Shown here: one piece after another, positions 18,483 through 28,994 of the stretch | Numbering within the stretch: the first letter of the stretch is position 1 | Layout: every line of letters begins with the position of its first letter | Assembly: GCA_913057435.1 (NCBI GenBank) | Contig: CAJXNY010000032.1 | Location: forward strand, 1-59,535 | DNA from: an uncultured Oceanospirillaceae bacterium | GTDB lineage: Bacteria; Pseudomonadota; Gammaproteobacteria; Pseudomonadales; Balneatricaceae | DNA length: 59,535 bases | Reading direction: 5' to 3' | Program-made: the position numbers and the translations under genes | Notes under the pieces: model-generated | What the model saw: only the letters and a program-made list of their open reading frames with translations | Told to the model about the DNA's origin: nothing | The model's database searches: none

Positions 18483-19951
18483 ATTCCCAGCGAATCCCAG
18501 ATTTCATCTACCCGCTGTTTAACCGACGCATCCATGGTAATTGGCTCACCCCACTCACGGTCCGTTTCACCGGGCCATTTATTGGTAGCATCCATCCCCA
18601 TTTTTGAGCCCAACCCAGACACCGGCGAGGCAAAATCAAGGTAATCAATCGGCGTATTATCAATCAGCAGCGTATCTCGACTGGGATCCATCCGGGTAGT
18701 AATCGCCCAGATCACATCATTCCAGTCACGTGCATTTACATCATCGTCGCAGACAATCACGAACTTGGTGTACATAAATTGACGCAGGAACGACCAGACC
18801 CCCATCATCACCCGCTTGGCGTGACCCGGATACTGCTTCTTCATCGTCACCACCGCCATCCGATAGGAACAGCCCTCCGGCGGCAGGTAGAAATCTACGA
18901 TCTCCGGGAACTGCTTCTGCAGAATCGGTACAAAGACCTCATTCAGTGCCACCCCCAGAATGGCTGGTTCATCTGGCGGCCGACCGGTATAGGTGCTGTG
19001 ATAAATCGGCCGATTACGATGGGTAATCCGCTCAACAGTGAAGACCGGGAAGGAATCTACTTCATTGTAGTAGCCGGTGTGATCACCGAACGGCCCTTCA
19101 TCAGCCATTTCACCCGGTTCAATGTAGCCTTCCAGTACAAACTCGGCACTGGCCGGCACCTGCAGGTCATTACCGATACAGGACGTCACTTCCGTTTTAC
19201 CGCCACGTAGCAAGCCGGCAAAGGCATATTCCGACAGCGTATCCGGCACCGGTGTTACCGCCCCCAGGATCGTCGCCGGGTCCGCACCCAGCGCGACAGC
19301 AACCGGGAACCGCTCACCCGGATGCTGCTGCTGCCACTCGCGCATATCCAGCGCGCCGCCCCGATGGGCCAGCCAGCGCATAATCAGCTTATTCTTACCG
19401 ATGAGCTGCTGGCGGTAGATCCCCAGGTTCTGCCGCTCCTTGTTCGGGCCACGGGTAATCACCAGCGGCCATGTCACCAGCGGCCCGGCATCACCAGGCC
19501 AGCAGGTCTGGATCGGCAGCTTGTACAGATCAACCGCATCACCCTCAATAACATGCTGCTGACAGGCGGCATTTTTTACCACCCTGGGCCCCATGTTCAG
19601 CACCTGCTTGAATATCGGCAGCTTCTCCCAGGCATCTTTCATCCCTTTGGGTGGTTCAGGCTCTTTCAGCTGCGCCAGCAGCTCGCCCACGCCACGCAGC
19701 GCAGAAACACTTTCCTCACCCATACCCAGCGCGACCCGCTCAGGCGTACCAAACAGGTTACCCAGCACCGGGTAGTCATAACCTTTCGGATTTTCAAACA
19801 ATAACGCAGGACCGCCCGCACGTAGTGTGCGATCGCAGATCTCGGTCATTTCCAGCACCGGATCGATTTCCTGCTTGATACGCCTGAGCTCGCCACGCTG
19901 TTCCAGCATGTCGATAAAATCGCGTAGATCTTTATATTTTGCAGTGGCCAT
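18479..19951 (-). CDS. ubiD: 4-hydroxy-3-polyprenylbenzoate decarboxylase
   Basis: UbiD decarboxylates the prenylated hydroxybenzoate of ubiquinone synthesis with the prenyl-FMN cofactor. It has 490 residues. Family landmarks are [20 protein letters not shown] at the start, [34 protein letters not shown], and [11 protein letters not shown] with the catalytic acid region. I choose ATG 19951; the upstream ATG at 19993 lies inside the rho terminator hairpin and adds residues unlike the family. It sits downstream of trxA-rho, an arrangement common in Pseudomonadales. Confidence 0.95.
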   Translation of the reverse strand: MATAKYKDLRDFIDMLEQRGELRRIKQEIDPVLEMTEICDRTLRAGGPALLFENPKGYDYPVLGNLFGTPERVALGMGEESVSALRGVGELLAQLKEPEPPKGMKDAWEKLPIFKQVLNMGPRVVKNAACQQHVIEGDAVDLYKLPIQTCWPGDAGPLVTWPLVITRGPNKERQNLGIYRQQLIGKNKLIMRWLAHRGGALDMREWQQQHPGERFPVAVALGADPATILGAVTPVPDTLSEYAFAGLLRGGKTEVTSCIGNDLQVPASAEFVLEGYIEPGEMADEGPFGDHTGYYNEVDSFPVFTVERITHRNRPIYHSTYTGRPPDEPAILGVALNEVFVPILQKQFPEIVDFYLPPEGCSYRMAVVTMKKQYPGHAKRVMMGVWSFLRQFMYTKFVIVCDDDVNARDWNDVIWAITTRMDPSRDTLLIDNTPIDYLDFASPVSGLGSKMGMDATNKWPGETDREWGEPITMDASVKQRVDEIWDSLGI

Positions 19952-19975
19952 AAATACAATCAGCTTTATCTGGAC

Positions 19976-20008
19976 ATAAAAAAGGGCAAGCATAAATGCT
20001 TACCCTTT
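19976..20008 (-). terminator. Terminator of rho
   Basis: AAAGGGCAAGCAT (19981-19993) and ATGCTTACCCTTT (19996-20008) form a 13-bp stem with one mismatch and a 2-base loop. Reading the minus strand it is followed by TTTTTTATG. It separates rho from ubiD. Confidence 0.85.
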
Positions 20009-20024
20009 GTTAACTGGATCAGTA

Positions 20025-21284
20025 TTACTTCCGTCTCATGGACAGGAAGAACTCATCGTTGGTATTGAAATCCTTCAGCTTGTCGATGACAAACTCAGTC
20101 GCCGCACTGTCTTCCATCGGATCAAGCAACTTGCGCAGAATCCACATGCGCTGCAGCTCTTCTTCGGTGGTCAGCAAGTCTTCACGACGGGTACCGGAGC
20201 GACGGATATTGATCGCCGGGAACACGCGCTTCTCAGCGACTTTACGGTCCAGATGAACCTCGGAGTTACCGGTACCTTTGAATTCCTCAAAGATAACTTC
20301 ATCCATCTTAGAGCCCGTATCAACCAGCGCCGTCGCAATGATTGTCAGGCTGCCACCTTCCTCGATGTTACGTGCCGCACCAAAGAAACGCTTTGGACGT
20401 TCCAGCGCGTGAGCATCAACACCACCGGTCAGTACTTTACCGGAGGACGGGATTACCGTGTTGTAGGCACGGGCCAGACGGGTGATGGAATCCAGCAGGA
20501 TAACCACGTCTTTCTTATGCTCAGTCAGACGCTTGGCTTTTTCCAGTACCATCTCGGCAACCTGCACGTGACGTGCTGGCGGCTCATCGAAGGTTGATGC
20601 AACCACTTCACCGCGAACGGTACGCTGCATCTCGGTCACTTCCTCTGGGCGCTCATCAATCAGCAGCACGATCAGGTGAGTTTCCGGATTGTTACGGGTA
20701 ATGCTGTTGGCGATGTTCTGCAACATCAGCGTTTTACCCGCCTTCGGCGGTGATACGATCAACGCACGCTGACCTTTACCCATTGGACATACCAGATCGA
20801 TCACGCGAGCCGTGAGATCTTCAGTACTACCATTACCCAGCTCCATACGCAGACGGTTCTGCGCAAATAGTGGGGTCAGGTTCTCAAACAGGATCTTATT
20901 CTTGGCGTTTTCTGGCTTGTCGTAGTTAATCTCGTTAACTTTCAACAGCGCAAAGTAGCGCTCACCCTCTTTTGGCGGGCGGATCTTACCAGCAACTGTA
21001 TCACCGGTGCGCAGGTTAAAACGACGGATCTGGCTTGGTGATACGTAGATATCATCCGGGCCAGCAAGGTAGGAGGAGTCAGCGGAACGCAGGAAACCAA
21101 AACCATCCTGGAGAATCTCCAGTACACCGTCACCGTAAATATCTTCGCCGCCTTTAGCATGGCGTTTCAGGATGGCAAAAATCACATCCTGCTTACGGGA
21201 ACGAGCAAGGTTATCCATCGCCATATCTTTGGCAATGTCCAGTAACTCGGGAACGCTCTTCTGTTTGAGTTCGGTAAGATTCAT
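20025..21284 (-). CDS. rho: Transcription termination factor Rho
   Basis: Rho is the hexameric RNA translocase that ends factor-dependent transcription. It has 419 residues, the standard length. The N-terminal helical domain ([21 protein letters not shown]), the cold-shock-like RNA-binding domain ([26 protein letters not shown]), Walker A ([11 protein letters not shown]) and Walker B ([16 protein letters not shown]) are all present. I start at ATG 21284, five codons inside the longest frame. A 228-bp leader separates it from trxA and holds a long hairpin (listed separately). The gene ends in a strong intrinsic terminator. Confidence 0.98.
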   Translation of the reverse strand: MNLTELKQKSVPELLDIAKDMAMDNLARSRKQDVIFAILKRHAKGGEDIYGDGVLEILQDGFGFLRSADSSYLAGPDDIYVSPSQIRRFNLRTGDTVAGKIRPPKEGERYFALLKVNEINYDKPENAKNKILFENLTPLFAQNRLRMELGNGSTEDLTARVIDLVCPMGKGQRALIVSPPKAGKTLMLQNIANSITRNNPETHLIVLLIDERPEEVTEMQRTVRGEVVASTFDEPPARHVQVAEMVLEKAKRLTEHKKDVVILLDSITRLARAYNTVIPSSGKVLTGGVDAHALERPKRFFGAARNIEEGGSLTIIATALVDTGSKMDEVIFEEFKGTGNSEVHLDRKVAEKRVFPAINIRRSGTRREDLLTTEEELQRMWILRKLLDPMEDSAATEFVIDKLKDFNTNDEFFLSMRRK

Positions 21285-21456
21285 AGTTGACCAGGGCAAA
21301 GGCCCCGCAATTTTATTCTGAATGGAAGATTTGGAAGGTACCGAGTACAGATTGACTCAGTAACGCGGCATCCGTTTTGCCGATGATGGCTGTCAGGAAG
21401 CCTGAGACTGTCGACACTATAATCCGTTGCAGATTAGCTGTCTAGTAAATACAGCC

Positions 21457-21498
21457 ATTCGGGTGGAAATGTGTCAGCTACACATTTCCACACCGAAT
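21457..21498 (-). promoter_or_regulatory. Long hairpin in the trxA-rho intergenic region
   Basis: An 18-bp stem with a single bulged base (21457-21474 with 21480-21498) and a 5-nt loop lies 14 bases after the trxA stop. The minus-strand continuation has no run of T, so it is a poor intrinsic terminator. It may process or stabilise the trxA mRNA, or partly end it ahead of rho. Confidence 0.6.
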
Positions 21499-21512
21499 AA
21501 CCAGCCCGTTTA

Positions 21513-21839
21513 TTACAGGTTGGCTTCAATAAACGCCGACAGCTGTGATTTGGACAGTGCACCGACTTTGGTTGCTTCCATGTTACCGTTCTTAAACAGC
21601 ATCAATGTCGGAATACCGCGAATACCAAACTTAGGCGGTGTTTCGTTATTCTCATCGATATTCAACTTGCAGATCTTCAGACGGCCATCAAATTCTTTGG
21701 CGATCTCTTCCAGTACCGGTGCAATCATTTTGCACGGCCCACACCACTCAGCCCAGTAATCGACCAGAACAGGTACATCTGCCTTCAGGACATCGTCTTC
21801 AAAGCTGGCGTCAGTAACATTTACAATGTTTTCGCTCAT
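21513..21839 (-). CDS. trxA: Thioredoxin 1
   Basis: A 108-residue thioredoxin with the redox motif WAEWCGPCK (WCGPC) near residues 28-35 and the cis-proline in [12 protein letters not shown]. It keeps cytoplasmic disulfides reduced with thioredoxin reductase. ATG 21839 ([10 protein letters not shown]) has AGAGAGAAT upstream; the longer frame begins in sequence unlike the family. It lies upstream of rho, as in E. coli and Pseudomonas, and divergent from ppx. Confidence 0.97.
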   Translation of the reverse strand: MSENIVNVTDASFEDDVLKADVPVLVDYWAEWCGPCKMIAPVLEEIAKEFDGRLKICKLNIDENNETPPKFGIRGIPTLMLFKNGNMEATKVGALSKSQLSAFIEANL

Positions 21840-22147
21840 GGGATTCTCTCTTCTAAGCACGAGGTGCAATTCTAATCAGCCTGGGATAATACCACTGTCA
21901 TAGCATTTTGTATAAATGCACGCACCGCTGCAACACTGTGATGCATAGTCTGCTACCGCCCGCAATCCCTTATACAGAATGCGGATAAAGCCTGTAATCC
22001 GCCTCACATCAGCTGCCAAGGCACGGCCCTTCTGGTACTCTGTCGCGAATTTCGAATCTACTATGTTGCAGCGCAACACGCGCGGACCGCGCTACGCTTA
22101 AGCAAAAGACGGTCGCGACGGGCATAAGTCAGTACGAGGATTTCCAG
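21840..22147. other. trxA / ppx divergent promoter region
   Basis: About 308 bp between divergent genes. A 6-bp inverted repeat GCATTT / AAATGC lies at 21903-21919. No small gene or RNA is evident. The ppx ribosome site (GAGGATTT) is at its right edge. Confidence 0.4.
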
Positions 22148-23659
22148 ATGACAACAACCGAACAGCCCAGTTCCCAGACGCCAATACTGGCCGCCATAGA
22201 TCTGGGTTCCAACAGCTTTCATATGGTCGTTGCCCGACTTGAGCAGGGCGAGCTCAAACCGATCGAAATAATGTCAGAGAAAGTTCAGCTCGCAGCCGGG
22301 CTCGACAGCCGACGCTGCCTGACTGACGAAGCACAACAACGCGGACTGGACTGTCTGGACCGCTTTGCCCAGCGGACCCAGGATCAGCCCCGGGACTCCA
22401 TTCGCTGCGTCGGCACCAATGCGCTGCGCGAAGCACGCAACGCCGACAGTTTTATCGAGCAGGCAGAACGTATTCTTGGTATCCCGCTGGAAATCATCGC
22501 TGGCCGCGAAGAAGCCCGGCTAATCTTTCTTGGCGTCTCCCATACTCTGCCGGACAACTTTGGCCGACGGCTGGTAATCGACATTGGTGGCGGCAGTACC
22601 GAGTGTATTATTGGCGAGCGCTTTGAGCCGGTAGAACTGGAAAGCCTGCATATGGGCTGCGTCAGCTACAACAAACGGTTCTTTAATGATGGCCGCATCA
22701 CTCGCCGCCGTTTCAGGGCCGCTCGCACCGCCGCCATGCAGGAACTGCAAAGCATTCAGAAACGCTACCTCAAGCATGGCTGGACCAGCTCCGTCGGCTC
22801 TTCCGGCACCATCAAAGCTGCCTTTCACGCTTGCCAGGCACAGGGCTGGTGTGGTGATAGCCTGACCCAAGAAGCACTGGAGCAACTCTGCCAGCATGTA
22901 TTAGCGCTGGATCATGTGGACCAGATCGCGCTGGACGGCGTCAAACCGGAGCGCTGTGCCGTACTCCCGGCCGGGCTGGCCATTCTGTGTGCAGTGTTCG
23001 ACAGCCTACAGATTACCGAGATGGATTTCTCTTACGGTGCTCTGCGTGAAGGACTGCTATATGAGAGTGCCGGACGGCTGCGCCATGAAGATGTGCGCCA
23101 GCGCACCACTGACGCGCTGATGCAACGCTACCGGGTCGACAATGACCAGGCCCTGCGGGTCGAAACCACTGCCCTGATGGCACTGGCACAGATCAAGAAA
23201 GACTGGCAGCTGGAGCATGAAAGCAACCACGATATGCTCAGCTGGGCAGCACGCACCCATGAGATCGGCCTGACCATCTCCCACAGCGGCTACCACAAAC
23301 ACAGCGCTTACCTGATGGCCAACTCTGACCTGCCAGGCTTCACTCATCTGGATCAGCAACTGCTCGGCGCACTGGTGCGCGGCCATCGTCGTAAATTCCC
23401 GAAAGAGGATTTCCGCCAGCTACCACAACGTTATCAGCAGGCCTGCCAGCGGCTATGCATCCTGCTGCGACTATCCTGCATCCTGCATCGTAACCGTAGC
23501 ATCAGCCGACCACCCGCTTTTGACATCAACGTTACCGAACAGCACATTCGCCTGACATTCCCCGAAGGCTGGCTGGAGGCCCATTCGCTGACCCATGCCG
23601 ACCTGATCCATGAACAGGAACTGCTGGCCAGCGGTCACTACCAGCTGGAAATCAGTTAA
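22148..23659 (+). CDS. ppx: Exopolyphosphatase
   Basis: Ppx releases orthophosphate from polyphosphate chains. It has 503 residues: an actin-like ASKHA domain with the two phosphate loops AAIDLGSNSFHMVVA (residues about 15-29) and VIDIGGGSTECIIG (about 142-155), a catalytic Glu in AGREEARLIFLGV, and a C-terminal HD-type helical domain (SWAARTHEIGLTISHSGYHKHSAYLM). The related GppA has the same fold and sits near trxA in E. coli, so a pppGpp phosphohydrolase activity cannot be excluded, though length and C-terminal domain favour Ppx. Confidence 0.9.
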   Translation: MTTTEQPSSQTPILAAIDLGSNSFHMVVARLEQGELKPIEIMSEKVQLAAGLDSRRCLTDEAQQRGLDCLDRFAQRTQDQPRDSIRCVGTNALREARNADSFIEQAERILGIPLEIIAGREEARLIFLGVSHTLPDNFGRRLVIDIGGGSTECIIGERFEPVELESLHMGCVSYNKRFFNDGRITRRRFRAARTAAMQELQSIQKRYLKHGWTSSVGSSGTIKAAFHACQAQGWCGDSLTQEALEQLCQHVLALDHVDQIALDGVKPERCAVLPAGLAILCAVFDSLQITEMDFSYGALREGLLYESAGRLRHEDVRQRTTDALMQRYRVDNDQALRVETTALMALAQIKKDWQLEHESNHDMLSWAARTHEIGLTISHSGYHKHSAYLMANSDLPGFTHLDQQLLGALVRGHRRKFPKEDFRQLPQRYQQACQRLCILLRLSCILHRNRSISRPPAFDINVTEQHIRLTFPEGWLEAHSLTHADLIHEQELLASGHYQLEIS

Positions 23660-23720
23660 AGCAGCTCTGGGCCCCTGGCCGACCATCCCGCGTCGTCGTC
23701 CAGTATGATCTGGCAGGCAT

Positions 23721-23759
23721 AAAAAACCCCGCGAGCCCTGAGGCGCGCGGGGTTTTTTA
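23721..23759. terminator. Bidirectional terminator between ppx and pckA
   Basis: CCCCGCG (23727-23733) pairs with CGCGGGG (23746-23752), flanked by six A on the left and six T on the right, so it serves both convergent genes. Confidence 0.93.
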
Positions 23760-23771
23760 GTCAGTGCAGAT

Positions 23772-25313
23772 TCAGGCTTCAGGGCCTGCTGCAATGATCG
23801 TCTCGGCAACGCCGCTGAACTTCTCAAAGTTAGATACGAACTGACCGATCAGGTCTTTCGCAGTCGCGTCGTACGAGGCTTTATCAGCCCAGGTATCACG
23901 CGGGTTCAGCAGTTCAGAATCAACACCCGGTACTGTTGTTGGTACCGTCAGGTTGATGCCTGGCAGGTGCTGGGTCGCAGCGCCTTTCAGATCACCGTTC
24001 TGAATGGCAGAGATAATGCCACGGGTGGTTGGAATGCTGAAACGTTTACCTGTGCCGTAAGCACCACCGGTCCAGCCAGTGTTAACCAGATAAACCTGAG
24101 AGCCGAACTCTTCGATACGCTTCATCAGCAACTCTGCGTACACAGCCGCTGGGCGTGGGAAGAACGGCGCACCGAAGCAGGTAGAGAAAGTAGACTTGAT
24201 GCCACCACCCGAACCCATTTCAGTCGAACCGACCAGTGCGGTATAACCGGACAGGAAGTGATATGCAGCCGCTTCCTTAGTCAGGATAGACACTGGTGGC
24301 AGAACGCCGGTCAGGTCACAGGTCAGGAAAACAATCGCCTTTGGCTCGCCACCCATGTTGGCGTCAGTACGTTTTTCAACGTGCTCCAGCGGGTAAGCAC
24401 AACGGCCGTTTTCAGTCAGGCTAGTATCGTCGTAGTCTGCAGTGCGGTTTTCGTCCAGCACAACGTTCTCAACGATGGCACCGAAACGGATCGCATCCCA
24501 GATGATCGGCTCGTTTTTCTTGCTCAGGTTAATGGTTTTCGCATAGCAACCACCTTCCAGGTTAAAGACAACGCCTTTACCCCAACCGTGCTCATCATCA
24601 CCAATCAGGTAACGATCCGGGTCAGCAGAGAGGGTTGTTTTACCGGTGCCAGACAGGCCGAAGAACAGCGTGGTGCTGTCATCTTCGCCAACGTTGGCGG
24701 AGCAGTGCATTGGCAGTACATCTTTCTCTGGCAGCAGGAAGTTCTGTACCGAGAACATGGCTTTCTTCATTTCGCCTGCGTAACGCATACCGGCCAGCAG
24801 TACTTTACGCTTGGCGAAGTTCAGAATGACACAGCCATCACTGTTAGTGCCATCGCGCTCAGGGTCACATTCAAAACCCGCTGCGTTGATGATCTGCCAC
24901 TCTTCTTTACCCTTAGGATTAAACTCATCCGGGCGGATAAACAGATTCTGGCCAAACAGGTTCTGCCAGGCAGTTTCTGTGGTCATTTTTACCGGCAGGT
25001 AATGGCTTGGGTCAGAGCCCACATGAACATTGGCGACATACGGCTCTTTGTCAGCCAGATATTCTTCAACACGAGTCCACAGTGCATCAAATTTGTCAGC
25101 ACTAAATGGACGGTTGATGTTGCCCCAGTCGATCGCATCTGAAGTGCTAGGCTCTTCAACAATATAACGATCCATAGGTGAACGGCCGGTACGCTGACCG
25201 GTGGTGACAACCAGTGCACCGGAGTCAGCCAGTGTACCTTCACCGCGTGCAACGGCTGCTTCAACCAGCTGAGCACGGCTCAGATTAAATTTTTCGGTGT
25301 TCTGTTTGGTCAT
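23772..25313 (-). CDS. pckA: Phosphoenolpyruvate carboxykinase (ATP)
   Basis: PckA converts oxaloacetate to phosphoenolpyruvate for gluconeogenesis. It has 513 residues. The kinase-1a P-loop [13 protein letters not shown] and the following [14 protein letters not shown] (kinase-2 and metal-binding Asp) are seen near residues 230-255, with [14 protein letters not shown] near the N terminus and [14 protein letters not shown] for substrate binding. I start at ATG 25313 ([12 protein letters not shown]). It lies next to hslO as in many gammaproteobacteria, and converges on ppx. Confidence 0.97.
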   Translation of the reverse strand: MTKQNTEKFNLSRAQLVEAAVARGEGTLADSGALVVTTGQRTGRSPMDRYIVEEPSTSDAIDWGNINRPFSADKFDALWTRVEEYLADKEPYVANVHVGSDPSHYLPVKMTTETAWQNLFGQNLFIRPDEFNPKGKEEWQIINAAGFECDPERDGTNSDGCVILNFAKRKVLLAGMRYAGEMKKAMFSVQNFLLPEKDVLPMHCSANVGEDDSTTLFFGLSGTGKTTLSADPDRYLIGDDEHGWGKGVVFNLEGGCYAKTINLSKKNEPIIWDAIRFGAIVENVVLDENRTADYDDTSLTENGRCAYPLEHVEKRTDANMGGEPKAIVFLTCDLTGVLPPVSILTKEAAAYHFLSGYTALVGSTEMGSGGGIKSTFSTCFGAPFFPRPAAVYAELLMKRIEEFGSQVYLVNTGWTGGAYGTGKRFSIPTTRGIISAIQNGDLKGAATQHLPGINLTVPTTVPGVDSELLNPRDTWADKASYDATAKDLIGQFVSNFEKFSGVAETIIAAGPEA

Positions 25314-25496
25314 TACTGGGTTCCCTTGGCTAGGTGCCAATAACGTTACCTGAAAAGCAATATGGGATTGGCTGTGCCCCTGTCCACAGCCCGCGTCAGG
25401 AAATCAGGGACGCACATTATCGCATAAAAATCAGGCACAGCGCTATGCGGCGTTAACCGTTCTCATTTATCATCCGACTATCGTCGCAGGTTCAAA

Positions 25497-26369
25497 TCAA
25501 TGGGTCGCATCAGAACCCGGCGCATAGCCGGTTACTGAGAACATTGCGGTGATATCCGCATCATCAAAACGGTAATGGGTGTTGCAGAATTGACACGCAA
25601 CCTCCACCGCGCCTTCCGCTATTGCAATTTCGTGCAGTTCATCTTCCGTCATAAAGCGCAGGCTCTGCGCCGTACGGTCGCGGGAACAGTCACAGCGGAA
25701 CACCACCGGTGACGACTCATGCAAGCGACAGTTATCGTCATGAAACAGTCGATACAGCAATGTCTGGTTATCCAGCTGCAGCAGCTCTTCCTGTTTCAGG
25801 GTCGCCCCCAGCTGACTGATATGCTCCCAGTCCTCAGCAATGCCTCCGCCAGCAGGCAGCACCTGCAACAGGAAACCCGCCGCTTTTTCGCCATCGCATG
25901 CCAGGTGTAGCTGGCTGTTCAGCTGCTCAGAATAACGGAAGTAGGTTTCCAGGCAGTCGCTCAGATTATCGCCTTCAAGGGGTACATAGCCCTGATAGCG
26001 CTGACCCTTCGCCGGATCAATGGTGATCGCCAGCGCACCGCCTTCCATCAACTCGGTAAAGCTGGCATTCTCATCAATTTCCCCGTCAAACCGGGCAATA
26101 GAACGCAGTTCCTGCTTGTGGGTACTTTCAGCCATCAATGCCTGAACGTTCCCTTTGCCTTGCGCCTGTAGAATCAACCGGCCTTCAAACTTCAGGTTGG
26201 CGCTAAGGATTGCAGCGGCCGCCATCATCTCGCCAAGGATCTTGCGGATTACCGGCGGGTAATCATGTTTGGACAACGCTTCAGTGTAAGCACTGTCCAG
26301 TCCGGTCAGCACACCTCGAACATCCAGTTCATCGAAAAGAATACGTTGAATCTGATCGCTATCGCTCAT
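25497..26369 (-). CDS. hslO: Redox-regulated chaperone Hsp33
   Basis: Hsp33 is a holdase activated when oxidation releases its zinc. It has 290 residues. The four zinc cysteines appear as the usual CxC (FRCDCSRDR) and CxxC (CQFCNTHY) pairs near residues 227-229 and 259-262. The N-terminal substrate-binding core includes LLGEMMAAAAIL-type sequence and GGGIAEDWEHI. Its neighbours pckA and hslR/yrfG form the same heat-shock neighbourhood as in E. coli. Confidence 0.96.
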   Translation of the reverse strand: MSDSDQIQRILFDELDVRGVLTGLDSAYTEALSKHDYPPVIRKILGEMMAAAAILSANLKFEGRLILQAQGKGNVQALMAESTHKQELRSIARFDGEIDENASFTELMEGGALAITIDPAKGQRYQGYVPLEGDNLSDCLETYFRYSEQLNSQLHLACDGEKAAGFLLQVLPAGGGIAEDWEHISQLGATLKQEELLQLDNQTLLYRLFHDDNCRLHESSPVVFRCDCSRDRTAQSLRFMTEDELHEIAIAEGAVEVACQFCNTHYRFDDADITAMFSVTGYAPGSDATH

Positions 26370-26523
26370 CTGGTAGATCTCACCCTGAAATTAGACTGCT
26401 ACGGCCAGTAATAGACAGGCCAGGAACGGTTTGACGTCGGCGTGGCAATCTGGCGTGAAAGCAGCAGGAATGCTAAAATTTCGCCGATTATATCATATAG
26501 ATTTCAGTCTTTAGCCTTCAGCT

Positions 26524-27330
26524 GTGAGCGACCCAATGCCCCCCGAAAACGCAACTGTTTTTGCACGTCAGTGGAATCCATCTGCCCTGCTTCGTAACCA
26601 TATACTGGCTTTCCTGCTACTCGGCAGCTTCATTCTGCCAGAGGGGCAGGCGCTATGGCGGCAACTGGATCAGAGCATATTTTTCATCCTCAACGGCTCG
26701 CTTGAAGGCAGCACCAGCTGGGCGCGTTTCTGGGCGTGGACGAATGTTCGCAGCAGTGATATTGCCACCGGGATGGTAATGATCATCAGCCTCACATTCC
26801 CGGGACTGGGTATGCGTCGTGCGCAGCTACAGGGGGCCTTTATCGGTTTTATCTTCCTGCTACTGTTTGTCATGTTCCCTATTCGCTATGCCCTGCATAT
26901 GCTGGCAGCAGTGTATGAACTGACCGGCCCAAGTGCATCACTGACCCTGGAGCCAGCATTCAGACTCAGCGAACTGGCCCCCGACATCCCGGCTAAAGAC
27001 GCCTCTCTGCACAGCTTCCCGGGCGATCATGCTGCGGTACTCTGGTGCTGGGCCGGAGTGCTTATCTACAACATGAAACAGCGGGCACTCTGTCTGGTGC
27101 CCGTGGCCATCGCAGTCGCATTTATGCTGCCGCGCGTGGTGGGTGGAGCCCACTGGGCCAGCGACATTCTGGTCGGGGGAGGCTTTGTTGCTTTGCTGAC
27201 ATTGAGCTGGGCGTTCCACACACCTCTGGTACAACAGGTAACCGATATGCTGACACGACTGTTGCAGCCTGTGGTACGGCTATTTAGCCGTATACCCGTA
27301 TTAGGTCAGTTGCCGTTCTTTCATTCATAA
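26524..27330 (+). CDS. LpxT-like PAP2 membrane phosphatase/phosphotransferase
   Basis: A 268-residue inner-membrane protein of the PAP2 superfamily with about six hydrophobic spans. The region RLSELAPDIPAKDASLHSFPGDHAAVL and FMLPRVVGGAHWASDILVG lines up with E. coli LpxT (YeiU), which moves phosphate from undecaprenyl diphosphate to lipid A and so recycles the carrier. The catalytic histidines are in FPGDH and GAHW, and the Asp in SDIL. Direction of transfer and substrate are inferred. The start is uncertain: GTG 26524 or ATG 26536, neither with a strong ribosome site. Confidence 0.78.
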   Translation: MSDPMPPENATVFARQWNPSALLRNHILAFLLLGSFILPEGQALWRQLDQSIFFILNGSLEGSTSWARFWAWTNVRSSDIATGMVMIISLTFPGLGMRRAQLQGAFIGFIFLLLFVMFPIRYALHMLAAVYELTGPSASLTLEPAFRLSELAPDIPAKDASLHSFPGDHAAVLWCWAGVLIYNMKQRALCLVPVAIAVAFMLPRVVGGAHWASDILVGGGFVALLTLSWAFHTPLVQQVTDMLTRLLQPVVRLFSRIPVLGQLPFFHS

Positions 27331-27332
27331 AG

Positions 27333-27366
27333 CAGATCACCGATCTATTACCTAGTCGGTGATCTG
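27333..27366. terminator. Hairpin between LpxT-like gene and hslR
   Basis: CAGATCACCGA (27333-27343) and TCGGTGATCTG (27356-27366) form a perfect 11-bp stem overlapping the last codons of hslR. No T-run follows on either side, so termination efficiency is uncertain. Confidence 0.5.
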
Positions 27367-27741
27367 GTCGTGAAAACCTCGAATAAGTCGACGGCCCTTT
27401 TTTGTTGGCCGTCGGCTCGGCTCGGTCCGGGTCAGCTTACGCTGTGCAGCCGCCTCATCACGGGCCTTCAGGCTGGCTTCGGTTTCGTCATACAGCAGCT
27501 GCGCCTGGGGGGCACCACCGCGTTTATCTGACAACGCCACGACCACCACGATTTTCTCATCAAAGCCCTGACGAATAGTCAGTTCGACGCCAATTTCCAC
27601 CATCCGGCTACACTTGGCCCGGTCACCGTTGTAGTGCACTTTGCCGCCCTCAACCGCCTGTTTGGCCAGACCTCGGGTTTTAAAAAATCGCGCCGCCCAG
27701 AGCCACTTATCCAGGCGGACTTTATCAGACTGTTCGCTCAT
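27352..27741 (-). CDS. hslR: Ribosome-associated heat shock protein Hsp15
   Basis: Hsp15 rescues 50S subunits stalled with nascent chains. It has 129 residues: an S4 RNA-binding domain at about residues 8-70 (VRLDKWLWAARFFKTRGLAKQAVEGGKV) and a basic C-terminal tail rich in Arg/Lys (RRPTKKGRRLI). Its ATG overlaps the yrfG stop by 4 bases, the yrfG-hslR order of E. coli. Confidence 0.95.
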   Translation of the reverse strand: MSEQSDKVRLDKWLWAARFFKTRGLAKQAVEGGKVHYNGDRAKCSRMVEIGVELTIRQGFDEKIVVVVALSDKRGGAPQAQLLYDETEASLKARDEAAAQRKLTRTEPSRRPTKKGRRLIRGFHDQITD

Positions 27742-28397
27742 ACGTTCCTGTCAGGTTTCAGTTCATCAAAATGATCAATGCTATTGAACTGCTCGATCTC
27801 ACGACGCGGCTGCTGGCTGTCCGGCTGCACAATGCACAGCAGATGACCGATACCATATTCGCGGGCCGCTTCCAGCACCGCCAGGCTATCGTCGATCAGC
27901 AGCGTGCGAGCCGGATCAAACGGTTCCTCGCGTTGCAGTTGCTGCCAGAACCCCTGATCTTCCTTGGGCAGCTGATAATCATGCGAGCTGATCACATGAT
28001 CCACCCACTGATCAATGGCAGTCTGCTCCACTTTCAGATTCAGACTGCCACGGTGAGCGTTGGTCACAATAACACTGCGGATACCCTGGGCTTTCAGCGC
28101 CCTCAGGAAATCCTGTACATGGGGGCGAAAGCCGATCCGGTCGGCAATTTCCCGCTTCAGCGCGACGATATCCACCTGCAGCTCACGGCTCCAGTAATCC
28201 AAGCAATACCAGTTTAGTGTGCCCCGCTCGGCTATGATACGCTCATGCAACCAGCGCTTTGCCTCGCCCGGCTCCATCTGGTGAATCTGGGCATAGCGCA
28301 AAGGGAGGTGCTCCAGCCAGAAGTAGGTATCAAAATGCAGGTCCAGCAGGGTGCCATCCATATCCAGCAGGACAGTATCAATTTCAGACCAGTACAC
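27738..28397 (-). CDS. yrfG: GMP/IMP nucleotidase YrfG (HAD family)
   Basis: A 219-residue HAD hydrolase. Motif I is LLDMDGTLLDL with the nucleophile Asp near residue 11, motif II is SVIVTNAH, and motif IV is TLLIDDSLAVLEAA; the conserved Lys is in YQLPKEDQ. E. coli YrfG dephosphorylates GMP and IMP. It precedes hslR, overlapping it, and is divergent from nudE across 45 bp, so both share a small promoter region. Confidence 0.88.
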   Translation of the reverse strand: MYWSEIDTVLLDMDGTLLDLHFDTYFWLEHLPLRYAQIHQMEPGEAKRWLHERIIAERGTLNWYCLDYWSRELQVDIVALKREIADRIGFRPHVQDFLRALKAQGIRSVIVTNAHRGSLNLKVEQTAIDQWVDHVISSHDYQLPKEDQGFWQQLQREEPFDPARTLLIDDSLAVLEAAREYGIGHLLCIVQPDSQQPRREIEQFNSIDHFDELKPDRNV

Positions 28398-28442
28398 GGC
28401 GGCCTCGACTTTAGATTAGGAATACAACGTAGAGACTGAAGT

Positions 28443-28994
28443 ATGCCCGTAAAACCTGAGATATTGAAGGTAACCCCCACCGCCCGCAGCCGCCTGTTTC
28501 AGATAGAAGAGATGGAGCTGCGCTTCAGCAACGGCGTGGAGCGCACCTATGAGCGGCTGAGCAACCGGGGTCGTGGCGCAGTCATGGTGATTGCCCTGAC
28601 GGCCATGAACGAAGTGCTGCTGATTCGTGAATATGCCGCCGGGCTGGAAGATTACCTGCTAACTCTGCCCAAAGGGCTGATTGATCCAGGCGAAGATGCG
28701 CTGCAGGCGGCTGACCGCGAACTCAAAGAAGAAGCCGGTTACGGTGCCCACCAGATCAAACCGTTACGGGTACTGACCACCGCTCCCAACTACATGGGCC
28801 ACCAGCTGACCGTCGTTATTGCCCGCGAACTTTACCCCTGCAAACTCGAAGGCGACGAACCCGAACCAATGGAACTGGTACGCTGGCCTCTCGACCGGCT
28901 GGATGAGCTGGTCTGGCAGGAAGATTTCAGTGAAGCCCGCGCCATCGCCGCCCTGCTGCTGACCCGCGACCTGATCAACAAAGGCAAATTATGA
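28443..28994 (+). CDS. nudE: ADP compounds hydrolase NudE
   Basis: NudE is a Nudix hydrolase active on ADP-ribose, NADH and Ap3A. It has 183 residues. The Nudix box GLIDPGEDALQAADRELKEE then AGY fits GX5EX7REUXEEXGU, at about residues 78-100. The upstream LPKG is family-typical. Its stop overlaps the cysQ ATG by four bases, so the two are cotranscribed, as in many relatives. Confidence 0.93.
   Translation: MPVKPEILKVTPTARSRLFQIEEMELRFSNGVERTYERLSNRGRGAVMVIALTAMNEVLLIREYAAGLEDYLLTLPKGLIDPGEDALQAADRELKEEAGYGAHQIKPLRVLTTAPNYMGHQLTVVIARELYPCKLEGDEPEPMELVRWPLDRLDELVWQEDFSEARAIAALLLTRDLINKGKL

Noticed and set aside
19951..19993. An N-terminal extension of UbiD starting at ATG 19993
   Set aside because: That ATG is part of the rho terminator hairpin and its T-run; the internal ATG at 19951 gives the family's N terminus.
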